DNA of 12,862 nucleotides from an uncultured Christensenella sp. (GCA_949293915.1 CASFFJ010000028.1:1-12862); one strand, 5' to 3'. Shown: positions 1 through 6,390, numbered from the stretch's first letter. Translations and numbers: made by a program. Notes: a model not told the origin generated them from the letters alone.

Positions 1-848
1 CTACTTTAAGAATAATTAAAAGTCAACCAATAATTCATAATATCCATATAATAACTGAATATTATTTCAATCGAAAACGCATGAGTTTTTTAGAAATTTG
101 TAAAGATATTTTTGACGATATAAATTATGTTGAAAATTTAGACAAAGACGATATTGAAGCATTTGTTAATAGCATAATGGTATTCACTAATGCCGAAGTT
201 GATGAAGAAGGCATGGAAGCAATCAAAAAATATGGTGCTGTGTCTATTAAATCAACCGACCAAAAGAAAGCAAGTGTTGAACTTTTACAATCTAGGTTAA
301 AATCGTTAGATACTCAAATTTATTATTTGAGGAAATTAAGTGCTTTACATAGTATTTTAAGTGTACCAGAAGCAACTCAAAGTGGCGAAATAAGTAATGC
401 TGAAACTGGAAAAGCCGTATTAACGGGACAAGGATTTACAAGTGCTACTGTAAGAGTTGAAAACGAGGAAAAATCATTTAAAAAATGCGATAGAAATTCA
501 TTGAAAGTAATTCTTAAAATTTGTAGAAGTCTTGAAAATAGCAATATTAAAAATCTTAAAGTTAGCAATATAGATATTAAATTTAGTCGTGATTTAAGCG
601 ATAACTTATTGGTTAAAACACAAGCATTAATAAATTTAGCAACTGCTCAAATACCACCTGAAATTAGAAATGCTGTTATTGGTTTATTTTCCGACCCTGT
701 TGCTGTAACAAAACTCCAAGAAGCATATATCGAAGAACAAAGGGAATTACAAAATGAAATATTTAATAGGAACAATGAGAATAACAATATAAATGAACAA
801 AATAATAATATTCAAGATACATTAGAAAATCAAAATCAAGAGCAATAA
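1..848 (+). CDS. Portal protein (SPP1 gp6-like), C-terminal part, truncated by window edge
   Basis: The frame is open from the first full codon at position 3 to the TAA at 846-848 (281 visible residues). The ATG at 81 has no ribosome binding site upstream, and the residues before it (for example TEYYFNRKR) continue the portal pattern, so it is an internal methionine. In the SPP1 gp6 family the protein forms the dodecameric ring at the capsid vertex through which DNA is packaged and to which the tail attaches. Supporting motifs are the stretch VFTNAEVDEEGMEAIKK and, nearer the end, SDNLLVKTQALINLATA followed by a GLFSDPVAV segment, which is typical of gp6-like portals. The last ~25 residues are almost only Asn, Glu and Gln, a disordered hydrophilic tail. 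The family assignment comes from recalled motifs, not a search. Confidence 0.85.
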   Translation, partial: TLRIIKSQPIIHNIHIITEYYFNRKRMSFLEICKDIFDDINYVENLDKDDIEAFVNSIMVFTNAEVDEEGMEAIKKYGAVSIKSTDQKKASVELLQSRLKSLDTQIYYLRKLSALHSILSVPEATQSGEISNAETGKAVLTGQGFTSATVRVENEEKSFKKCDRNSLKVILKICRSLENSNIKNLKVSNIDIKFSRDLSDNLLVKTQALINLATAQIPPEIRNAVIGLFSDPVAVTKLQEAYIEEQRELQNEIFNRNNENNNINEQNNNIQDTLENQNQEQ

Positions 849-859
849 TGCTCTTTCAT

Positions 860-933
860 GTGGGTTTAGTGTAATAGTAGCACAACAATCTCCAAAATTG
901 TTAGTAGTGGTGCAAATCCATTAACCTATGCCA
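860..933 (+). tRNA. tRNA-Trp-like gene (anticodon CCA) between portal and scaffold genes
   Basis: A full cloverleaf can be drawn. The acceptor stem is 860-866 with 923-929 (7 pairs, G1-U72 and G3-U70 wobbles), and U8 A9 are 867-868. The D stem is 869-872 with 880-883 and has a 7-base loop. The anticodon stem is 885-889 with 897-901 (5 perfect pairs) and the loop is CTCCAAA, giving anticodon CCA at 892-894. The variable loop is 902-905. The T stem is 906-910 with 918-922, with loop TGCAAAT. The discriminator is G (930), followed by an encoded CCA (931-933). G73, G5-C68, A9 and anticodon CCA agree with known bacterial tRNA-Trp identity elements; G1-U72 replaces the usual A1-U72. The odd points are a D-loop (AATAGTA) without the GG pair and a T-loop with G at position 55. 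It may be charged, or may act as a tRNA-shaped processing signal in the polycistronic mRNA. Confidence 0.75.
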
Positions 934-1005
934 ATATTTAAAAAAATATAATCTCTTTGAGGTTGTTAGTCCTTGTTAAAAAAACTAATGTTAGGAGGAG
1001 ATTTT

Positions 1006-1581
1006 ATGAAAAGAGATGACATTAAAAATATTTTAGGGGAAAATGCAACGGAAGAACAAATCACTAATTTGTTAAATGCTTTTCACAATTCAACAAAAGA
1101 AGCAAAAGACAAGATAGAGGAACTTAACAATAAATTAAGTAAAGTTAGTGATTATGACACTATCAAAAAACAATTAGACGACATCAATAAAGCCAATATG
1201 ACCGAGCAAGAAAAACTTGAAGAACAAAAAAAAGAAATTGAACAAAATTTAAAAACTTCAAGAATTATTGTTAATACTGCCAAAGCAAAAGAAATCCTAG
1301 CAGGAGAAAATATTGATGATAAATTAATTGCTAGTTTAGTTAATGATAATTTAGATGATACTATCGCAAAAGCAAATATGTTTAAAGAAACTTTAACTAA
1401 TTTAAAAGAAAGTGTTGAAAAGAAAACAAGAGAAAGTTTAACTACTGCTGATTTGAAACCTAGTATTACTAATGTCGTACAAGGGGAAGATGTTATGACT
1501 TTTGAAAAGTTTAGTAAATTAAGTGCTAGCGAACAAGAAAAATTTATAGCAGAACACCCTGACGAATTTGAAAAATTATAG
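1006..1581 (+). CDS. Scaffolding protein (phage minor structural GP20 type)
   Basis: This 191-residue acidic, Lys/Glu-rich protein sits directly before the major capsid gene. Its start region has a short helix pair (DIKNILGENATEEQITNLL), followed by a long heptad-rich region at about residues 35-90 (KDKIEELNNKLSKVSDYDTI and onward) that predicts a coiled coil. This layout is typical of GP20-type scaffolds, which guide capsid protein into a procapsid and then leave it. The ATG at 1006 is chosen because AGGAGGA at 993-999 lies a normal distance upstream; the longer TTG start at 973 would include that site inside the gene. The C-terminal ~30 residues form a separate helix (MTFEKFSKLSASEQEKF) that may be the capsid-binding end. 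A weak internal start at 1495 is noted in the findings. Confidence 0.8.
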   Translation: MKRDDIKNILGENATEEQITNLLNAFHNSTKEAKDKIEELNNKLSKVSDYDTIKKQLDDINKANMTEQEKLEEQKKEIEQNLKTSRIIVNTAKAKEILAGENIDDKLIASLVNDNLDDTIAKANMFKETLTNLKESVEKKTRESLTTADLKPSITNVVQGEDVMTFEKFSKLSASEQEKFIAEHPDEFEKL

Positions 1582-1598
1582 AAAAGGAGAGATAAAAA

Positions 1599-2762
1599 AT
1601 GCCAGATAAATTTAGAGGTAAAATCTTTAATAGTAATGTATTTGAAAAATACGTAAGAACTTTACCTAGTACAAAAGAAAACGCATTAATTAATAGTTCA
1701 ATATTTACTAATGTTAGTAAATATCGTGCAAAATTAAGTGAACAATCAGGTGGATATTTTATTACAGAGCCAATTAAAGGTAGAATTGGTGGAACACCTG
1801 TAAACTATGATGGAGAAACTAATATCACAACAAATGAAAGAGATACTTACTACCAAACAAAAATCGCAATTGGTCGTGCAAATGCTTGGGGCGAAGATGA
1901 CTTTGTAACCGAATTAACAGGACAAAACTTCATGGCTGAGGCACAAGAAGTTAGAGATTATTGGGACGGTGTTAAACAAAGTATCGCTTTATCAATGTTA
2001 AAAGGTATCTTCTCAATGACCGGTAGCGACAATTTTGCTACAAAACATACTTACGAAGTAGAGGGAAATTTAGATGCTGATGATTGTAATAGAGCATCAC
2101 AAAAAGCATTAGGAGATAAAAAAGCAAAATTAGAAGTTATGTTTATGCACTCTTACGTTGCAACTAATTTAGAGGGACTAAACTTAATTCAATTTTTAAA
2201 ATATACTGACGAAGCAGGTATCACAAGAGATTTAACTATCGGTACTTATAACGGAAAATTAGTTGTTGTTGATGATGATATGCCTAGTGAAACAACTGAA
2301 ACTACATATAAAGCAAGCACAGACACGTCAGTTCAAGCAGGAAAAACTTATTATACAAGAAGTGGGTCTGCTGGAAATTATGTTTACACTCCTGTTGCTT
2401 CTCCAACTGGAAATCCATCAACTTCAAGTTATTATGAAGTGGATGTTGAGGGATATACTACATATACAACTTATATGTTCTCAAAAGGCTTCTTTGAATT
2501 TGAAGATGTTGGTGTTAAAGTGCCTAGCGAATTAGACCGTGATGCTAAAACTCGTGGAGGTCATACAGACTTAATTTCAAGAATACGTTTTGTTATCGTC
2601 CCACAATATATTTCGTACGTAACAAAAACTTCAAAATCTCCAACAGATGTTGAATTAGAAACTGGTGCAAATTGGGAAGTTGCTAACAATGGAGAAACAA
2701 GTTCTAAAAAATATGTTGATAGCAAATTAATTCCTGTTGTTCGTATAATTTCAAGAGGATAA
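1599..2762 (+). CDS. Major capsid protein (HK97-fold type) with an inserted domain
   Basis: The gene encodes 387 residues and starts at an ATG preceded by AAGGAGAG around 1585-1592. It follows the scaffold gene and precedes the connector genes, the invariant position of the capsid gene. Visible family-like segments are the N-terminal part (FNSNVFEKYVRTLPSTKENAL), a GGTPVNYDGETNI segment followed by charged strands (like the HK97 E-loop region), a long central helix (MAEAQEVRDYWDGVKQSIAL) and a C-terminal RFVIVPQYISYV strand. Residues about 237-281 form a Thr/Ser/Tyr-rich insert (KTYYTRSG, VYTPVASP, SSYYEV) with a composition unlike the rest, probably a surface loop or domain on the capsid. 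The protein makes the icosahedral shell. Assignment rests on gene order plus recalled sequence character; no search was run. Confidence 0.82.
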   Translation: MPDKFRGKIFNSNVFEKYVRTLPSTKENALINSSIFTNVSKYRAKLSEQSGGYFITEPIKGRIGGTPVNYDGETNITTNERDTYYQTKIAIGRANAWGEDDFVTELTGQNFMAEAQEVRDYWDGVKQSIALSMLKGIFSMTGSDNFATKHTYEVEGNLDADDCNRASQKALGDKKAKLEVMFMHSYVATNLEGLNLIQFLKYTDEAGITRDLTIGTYNGKLVVVDDDMPSETTETTYKASTDTSVQAGKTYYTRSGSAGNYVYTPVASPTGNPSTSSYYEVDVEGYTTYTTYMFSKGFFEFEDVGVKVPSELDRDAKTRGGHTDLISRIRFVIVPQYISYVTKTSKSPTDVELETGANWEVANNGETSSKKYVDSKLIPVVRIISRG

Positions 2763-2781
2763 TCAAAAGGAGAAATGATTT

Positions 2782-3171
2782 ATGGTTGATGATAGTGCAT
2801 TAGAACAATTAGAATTATTAAAAAAAAGAATAAATTACAATGAAAATGTTTTTGGTAATTATAATGTTTACGAGGAAGTTTTAACTAGATTGTTAGAAGA
2901 TAGTAAATACGTTGCACTATCTCTCCGTTATCCTTATCAAGATTTTTCAAACATGGAATTACCTAAAAAATATAAAAATTGGCAATTAAGATGTTGCGAA
3001 GAATTGTATAGAAACATGGGAACGCAAGGGATAAAATCTTATAGTGAAAATGGTTTGTCATGGACAAGAGATAGTGCTTATATTACGCATGAATTATCAA
3101 GTGAAATAGAGCCAATGATTGGTTTTATTGTAAGTGAGAGTGATGAGGACAATGTTCAATCCAATATTTGA
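2782..3171 (+). CDS. Head-tail connector / adaptor protein (HK97 gp6 / SPP1 gp15 type)
   Basis: A 129-residue protein begins at the ATG after AAAGGAG (2766-2772). The family forms the ring that joins portal to the tail side and extends the DNA channel. The sequence is mainly helical and carries the pattern seen in this adaptor family: an early helix with LLEDSKYVALSLRYPY, then LPKKYKNWQLRCCEELYRNMG, then GIKSYSENGLSWTRDSA. The last part, common in connectors, is a loop before the C-terminal helix. It follows the capsid gene by 19 bases and ends with TGA at 3169-3171, overlapping the start of the next gene, which suggests translational coupling. Confidence 0.75.
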   Translation: MVDDSALEQLELLKKRINYNENVFGNYNVYEEVLTRLLEDSKYVALSLRYPYQDFSNMELPKKYKNWQLRCCEELYRNMGTQGIKSYSENGLSWTRDSAYITHELSSEIEPMIGFIVSESDEDNVQSNI

Positions 3172-3553
3172 TACATTTTCTAATAGAAATAAACCCGTCT
3201 ATATAGCAAGAAAAAAAGGTGTTAGATATGATGAGTACAATAATGAAATAGTTGAATATGAAAAGCCATTTTATTACGGTGCTAAAAATTATCAACCTAT
3301 GACTTGGAAAACATTACAAGCCTACATGAGTGCATTTGGAGAAACAAAAAGTAATGTTGTCCAAATGTTAATTGATTACACTGATAGAGGTATATTTAAA
3401 GAATTTGATTTAATGTATCTTTATGGTGCAACTCCAAAAGGCGAAAATGTATATGGCGAAAATGCTAATTATTTAGTTAAGGCTTTCCGTGAACAAAATA
3501 CAAAAATAATGGTAATACTTGAAGAAATTATAAAGGAGGAAAACAATGGATAA
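3152..3553 (+). CDS. Putative head-closure / head-tail joining protein
   Basis: This gene encodes about 133 residues and overlaps the end of the adaptor gene. Four in-frame starts compete: GTG 3134, GTG 3140, ATG 3143 and ATG 3152. The last is chosen because GAGG (3145-3148) lies just upstream, though its spacing is short. The protein is a small mixed strand/helix protein (NKPVYIARKKGVRYD, PFYYGAKNYQPMTW, TKIMVILEEI). Its size and position immediately after the gp15-type adaptor match the SPP1 gp16-like stopper/head-closure protein, which plugs the packaged head and accepts the tail. I do not recognise a decisive motif, so the role rests mainly on gene order. The next gene's ribosome binding site lies inside its 3' end and the two overlap by 8 bases. 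Confidence 0.55.
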   Translation: MFNPIFDTFSNRNKPVYIARKKGVRYDEYNNEIVEYEKPFYYGAKNYQPMTWKTLQAYMSAFGETKSNVVQMLIDYTDRGIFKEFDLMYLYGATPKGENVYGENANYLVKAFREQNTKIMVILEEIIKEENNG

Positions 3554-3722
3554 AGTTAAAATCGTTGACAAAAAGACTGGGGCAACCAAAGAAGTTAAAA
3601 AGTCATTAGCAAGCGATTATATCGGAACAGGAAAATTTGAATTATACAAAGAAGTTAAAGAAGAAAAAAAAGATTTTAAATTTGTTGTAAATAAAGATGA
3701 TGTAAAAAAAGACGAAAAATAA
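3546..3722 (+). CDS. Small phage protein of the connector region (58 aa), function unknown
   Basis: A short gene of 58 residues starts with ATG at 3546, preceded by an excellent AAGGAGG at 3533-3539, and ends with TAA at 3720-3722. It overlaps the previous gene by 8 bases and the next ATG follows after one base, so it fills what would otherwise be an empty 170-base gap. The sequence is very Lys-rich, opening with KVKIVDKKTGATKEVKKS, then ASDYIGTGKFELYKEV, and ends with a charged tail. Small proteins with this kind of basic start and an aromatic GTGxFELY-like core occur at the same place in other Firmicutes phages, with no established role. Coding is well supported by the ribosome binding site and the tight packing. 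Confidence 0.75.
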   Translation: MDKVKIVDKKTGATKEVKKSLASDYIGTGKFELYKEVKEEKKDFKFVVNKDDVKKDEK

Positions 3723-3723
3723 T

Positions 3724-4278
3724 ATGTTAAAAATGAATTTAGGAGTACAAGGATTAGACGTACTTCAAAAGAAAATTGATTATATTAAAAAAATAAAATC
3801 AATGGAAACTGATAGTGCATTTCAAAAGTTTATTCAAGATAAATGTTTAGAACTTGTTAAAAAAATAAGTCGAGAAAGATTACAAGTCGGTGGGGGTACA
3901 GAAAAATGCACAAATGAAGAATATTTTGAAGCATATAACAATAATCATAAAATCAAAAATAATAGCAAAGGTTTTATTCTTTATAATGACTTAACTGTAC
4001 CTGCAAACACTACTAAACCTGAAAATTATCCAAATGGTTTTAGTATAGCATTAGCCTTTGAATACGGTGTAGGTATCGTTGGAGAAAATGCTAATGATAA
4101 CCCTAATGCTTGGGCTTACAATATACATAATTATCAATTTGGTTGGCATTTTATAAAAAATGGAGAAAAAATTGGAACTTATGGATATGCTGGCTTTGAA
4201 ATTTATAGGCATACTGCTAATGAAATTCGCAAAAATCTTAAATCATGGGTAAACGAATATTTTAATAATAAGAAATGA
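3724..4278 (+). CDS. Tail-completion / HK97 gp10-like protein
   Basis: The gene encodes 184 residues. Its ATG lies one base after the stop of the small upstream gene with no clear ribosome binding site, so it is probably translated by coupling; an ATG at 3733 is a less likely alternative. The N-terminal helix (GLDVLQKKIDYIKKI), the central hydrophobic/aromatic segment FSIALAFEYGVGIVGENA and the C-terminal helix (GFEIYRHTANEIRKNLKSW) resemble the HK97 gp10-like proteins encoded between connector and tail terminator. Those proteins take part in joining or finishing the tail. It ends with TGA at 4276-4278, inside the ribosome binding region of the next gene. The family call is moderate and the exact function is inferred from position. 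Confidence 0.65.
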   Translation: MLKMNLGVQGLDVLQKKIDYIKKIKSMETDSAFQKFIQDKCLELVKKISRERLQVGGGTEKCTNEEYFEAYNNNHKIKNNSKGFILYNDLTVPANTTKPENYPNGFSIALAFEYGVGIVGENANDNPNAWAYNIHNYQFGWHFIKNGEKIGTYGYAGFEIYRHTANEIRKNLKSWVNEYFNNKK

Positions 4279-4288
4279 GGTGTTTAAA

Positions 4289-4717
4289 ATGATAGAAGTA
4301 TATGACGAAATTTTTAATGCTTTTAAAAATTATGTAGAAGAAAATTCCGAATATAATCCTCGAATTGTTAAATACAATACAAACACTTCAACTTATTTTC
4401 CAATTATCACGTGTATATTAAATGACAATAAAGATACTAATTATTGTACTATCGACAAAATTGAATATTATGAAGAATTTTATTTTACAATCGATATTTA
4501 TACCAAAGACAAAAAAAATGGTAACAATGTAGTAATCGCTTCACAAATAATAAATGATGAGTTAAGTCGATTAACTATGGAATTTTTTGGGGGAAAATTA
4601 AATATGAAAAAAACTCAAAACAAGCCTACCCCTAATTTAGACACTAGCATATTGAGAAAAACAATCCAATATCAATGTTTAATAGGTAATGTTAGAGAAA
4701 ATATAATAAGGAGATGA
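4289..4717 (+). CDS. Tail terminator protein (gpU / SPP1 gp17-like position)
   Basis: This 142-residue protein lies directly upstream of the major tail protein, where siphophages encode the tail terminator, the ring that stops tube growth and binds the head. The ATG at 4289 is chosen over the GTG at 4280 because GAGGTG (4277-4282) sits about six bases upstream of it and would overlap the GTG start. The sequence has an alpha/beta character: an N-terminal helix (EVYDEIFNAFKNYVEEN), strands (YFPIITCILND, EEFYFTIDIYT), a middle helix (VVIASQIINDELSRL) and a final strand (ILRKTIQYQCLIGN). This resembles the compact fold of terminator proteins. It ends with TGA at 4715-4717, six bases before the next ATG. 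Confidence 0.65.
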   Translation: MIEVYDEIFNAFKNYVEENSEYNPRIVKYNTNTSTYFPIITCILNDNKDTNYCTIDKIEYYEEFYFTIDIYTKDKKNGNNVVIASQIINDELSRLTMEFFGGKLNMKKTQNKPTPNLDTSILRKTIQYQCLIGNVRENIIRR

Positions 4718-4723
4718 AAAAAT

Positions 4724-5425
4724 ATGTTTAATAGTATCGAAGATAGAGCATTAAGCGAACACAGAGGCTCTGGACTATTTGTAAAAAAAGCAAGTGGTAA
4801 ATATTCTATTTTATTACCAATTACTGGTACGGGAGAAAATGGTTCTGCCCCTGCTCAATTAGACAAAACTGCTATTGGTAACCCACAAGCAACTTCTGTT
4901 GAGGGTAGAACAGAAAATCCACAAAAAACAATTCCTTTTTTCGTACATAGAGATAATATCAAAATTCTTGAAAGTATTAAAGGAGAGCCACAAGAGTTCT
5001 TACGTTTCTTACCAGACTTTACTGGCTTTAAATTTAGTGGAACAGTAAACTACATGATTAGTAATACTGATGTTGGTAGTCTTGAACAAGGCGAAATTAC
5101 AATTACACCAAACTCAAAAGATGAGTATGTTGAAAATTGTTATGACCTAATCGAGGATACTGCTTTAATTACTAATGCAATTGATGAAGTAGTATATATT
5201 ACTGGAACTAGTGCAAAAGAAATAAATGTTACAACTAATCCAAGTGATGCAACTATTTCTGCTGTTAGTGATACGGTTGGGGTTGCTACTGTAACTGCAA
5301 GTGAGAAAAAGGTAACTATTACTGGTGTAAGTGATGGTAGTGCAATAGTAACTATTACTTGTTCAAAAACTGGCTATGCTTCATTTGAAAGAAGTGTTAT
5401 GGTAGTTGTAACAGGAAATGAATAA
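4724..5425 (+). CDS. Major tail (tube) protein with C-terminal Ig-like domain
   Basis: A 233-residue protein whose ATG is preceded by AAGGAG (4708-4713). Gene order (after the terminator, before the frameshifted chaperones) identifies the tail tube subunit, which stacks as rings around the tape measure. Residues about 1-150 make the tube domain (HRGSGLFVKKASGKYSILL, then FRFLPDF-like strands and a conserved-looking NCYDLIED). From about residue 155 the composition changes to Thr/Val/Ser-rich with a regular strand pattern (EINVTTNPSDATISAVS, GVATVTAS, KVTITGVSDGSAIVTI). This is a Big_2-type bacterial Ig-like domain, likely displayed on the tail surface. Such decorations are common on siphophage tube proteins and may bind cell surface sugars weakly. 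The Ig call is made from sequence pattern. Confidence 0.85.
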   Translation: MFNSIEDRALSEHRGSGLFVKKASGKYSILLPITGTGENGSAPAQLDKTAIGNPQATSVEGRTENPQKTIPFFVHRDNIKILESIKGEPQEFLRFLPDFTGFKFSGTVNYMISNTDVGSLEQGEITITPNSKDEYVENCYDLIEDTALITNAIDEVVYITGTSAKEINVTTNPSDATISAVSDTVGVATVTASEKKVTITGVSDGSAIVTITCSKTGYASFERSVMVVVTGNE

Positions 5426-5455
5426 AATTTAAAAAATTAATAGGTGGAAATAATA

Positions 5456-5908
5456 ATGAAAAAAAATGAGATAATTGAATTAAATGGAGTTGAATATACT
5501 GTCGAATTAAATAGAGAGAGTTTTATTCAAATCGATAAATTATGTAATATTCAAAAGTCTATGAAAATACTAAATAGAGGCTTATATGAATATATTGACG
5601 AAGAAGAAATAAGTGATGACTATAACCCTTTTGAAAATGCTACTAGCGACGAAGATATTGAAAAGGAAGTTGCCTTAAAGGAAAAAACACTTGAAAAAAT
5701 TGCAATAAGGTCTTTCTTCATTTGGTTATATCCTAATCATAAATTGCCTTATTCAAAAGTGAAAGAAATTTTAACTCCTTATTTACAAGATGATGAAAAA
5801 GCAGAATGGTTGGGTAGAAAATTAGGAGAATTTTTACAAGGTAGTATAGAAGTCCGTCAAGAATATACAAAAGAACAAAAAAACTTGAAAGCCCTAACCA
5901 ACAAATAG
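5456..5908 (+). CDS. Tail assembly chaperone, short form (gpG-like)
   Basis: This 150-residue acidic protein lies between the tube protein and the tape measure gene, the standard place for the gpG-type chaperone that coats the tape measure during tail assembly. The ATG at 5456 is chosen because AGGTGG (5442-5447) is at normal spacing; the GTG at 5444 lies inside that site. The N-terminus (NGVEYTVELNRESFIQIDKL) and the helical middle (IAIRSFFIWLYPNHKLPY) are consistent with such chaperones. The frame ends with TAG at 5906-5908, shortly after a slippery heptamer. Most ribosomes would make this form, and a minority would shift into the downstream frame. Confidence 0.75.
   Translation: MKKNEIIELNGVEYTVELNRESFIQIDKLCNIQKSMKILNRGLYEYIDEEEISDDYNPFENATSDEDIEKEVALKEKTLEKIAIRSFFIWLYPNHKLPYSKVKEILTPYLQDDEKAEWLGRKLGEFLQGSIEVRQEYTKEQKNLKALTNK
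5878..5884 (+). other. Programmed -1 frameshift site (A AAA AAC)
   Basis: In the chaperone frame the codons read CAA AAA AAC, so the heptamer is A AAA AAC, a canonical X XXY YYZ slippery sequence. After a -1 shift the next codon is CTT at 5884 and the second frame is open to 6390. The first frame stops 22 bases further on. This is the same arrangement as lambda gpG/gpGT. I see no strong pseudoknot or hairpin directly downstream and no Shine-Dalgarno-like stimulator at the usual 10-15 bases upstream, so efficiency cannot be judged. Confidence 0.75.
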
Positions 5909-6390
5909 AAGAAAACGAAGAAGATATATTTAAAAAATATAATAATTCTTATTACGAATATTATTGCAATTATCTTTTTCCACTAGCAATAGAGTACGGT
6001 ATGAGTGCAGAAGAATTTTGGAAAGATGACCCACAATTATTCGTCGCATACCGTACTTCTTTTATTAATAAGAAAAATCGTGAAATGGAAGAATTAGATT
6101 ATAAATGTTGGTTGCAAGGGCTATACATACATGACGGAAATGGTAAATTATTTTCTTCTTTAAAACAATTTATAGGAAATATTATTGCTTCTATGTTTAA
6201 AGGTAAAAAGGATAATAAACAAATAGATACTTATCCTGTTAAACCTTATATGGAATTAGCAAAAGAACAAAAAAAAGAAGAAATTGAAAAGAAGAAAAAA
6301 GAAAATTATCAAGAATATCAAAAATCTATGATTTATTTTGGAACAGTAAAACAAAGATTTTTAGAAAATTTAAAGAAGAAAGGAGAGTGA
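5884..6390 (+). CDS. Tail assembly chaperone, frameshifted T-like extension (gpGT-like)
   Basis: This frame is open from 5845 and is entered by -1 slippage at 5878-5884, adding 168 residues to the 143 before the slip for a 311-residue fusion. An ATG at 6001 exists but has no ribosome binding site, and the coding-like residues continue well upstream of it (DIFKKYNNSYYEYYCNYLFP), so independent translation is unlikely. The segment FPLAIEYGMSAEEFWKDDP followed by a W-G-Y motif (CWLQGLYIHDGN) is typical of the T part of Gram-positive phage chaperones. The end is a Lys/Glu-rich helix. In lambda the T domain contacts the tape measure and tube protein while the G part coats the tape. The stop TGA (6388-6390) lies 4 bases before the tape measure ATG. 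Confidence 0.75.
   Translation, partial: LESPNQQIEENEEDIFKKYNNSYYEYYCNYLFPLAIEYGMSAEEFWKDDPQLFVAYRTSFINKKNREMEELDYKCWLQGLYIHDGNGKLFSSLKQFIGNIIASMFKGKKDNKQIDTYPVKPYMELAKEQKKEEIEKKKKENYQEYQKSMIYFGTVKQRFLENLKKKGE

Noticed and set aside
81..83. ATG at 81 as the start of the first gene
   Set aside because: There is no ribosome binding site before it, the frame is open to the left edge and the upstream residues continue the portal pattern.
377..568. Minus-strand open frames (377-568, 7794-7994, 8919-9140, 9962-10147, 10575-10787, 12637-12819) and plus-strand frame 2263-2535
   Set aside because: All lie wholly inside well-supported genes, lack ribosome binding sites and show low-complexity translations, so they are shadows.
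950..964. Small hairpin (AATCTC, TTT loop, GAGGTT) as a terminator before the scaffold gene
   Set aside because: The stem is short with a wobble pair and a 3-base loop, and no T-run follows; at most it is a minor leader structure.
973..1005. TTG at 973 as the start of the scaffold gene
   Set aside because: The strong AGGAGGA site at 993-999 points to ATG 1006, and residues encoded by 973-1005 are just that leader.
6001..6003. Independent translation of the T-like chaperone frame from ATG 6001
   Set aside because: There is no ribosome binding site, coding continues upstream, and a slippery heptamer explains its expression.
3134..6390. UGA read as tryptophan (Mollicutes-type code), because TGA stops at 3171, 4278 and 6390 are soon followed by TAA or TAG
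   Set aside because: No clear gene has an in-frame TGA, all Trp codons are TGG, and ribosome binding sites and overlaps fit TGA as the true stop.
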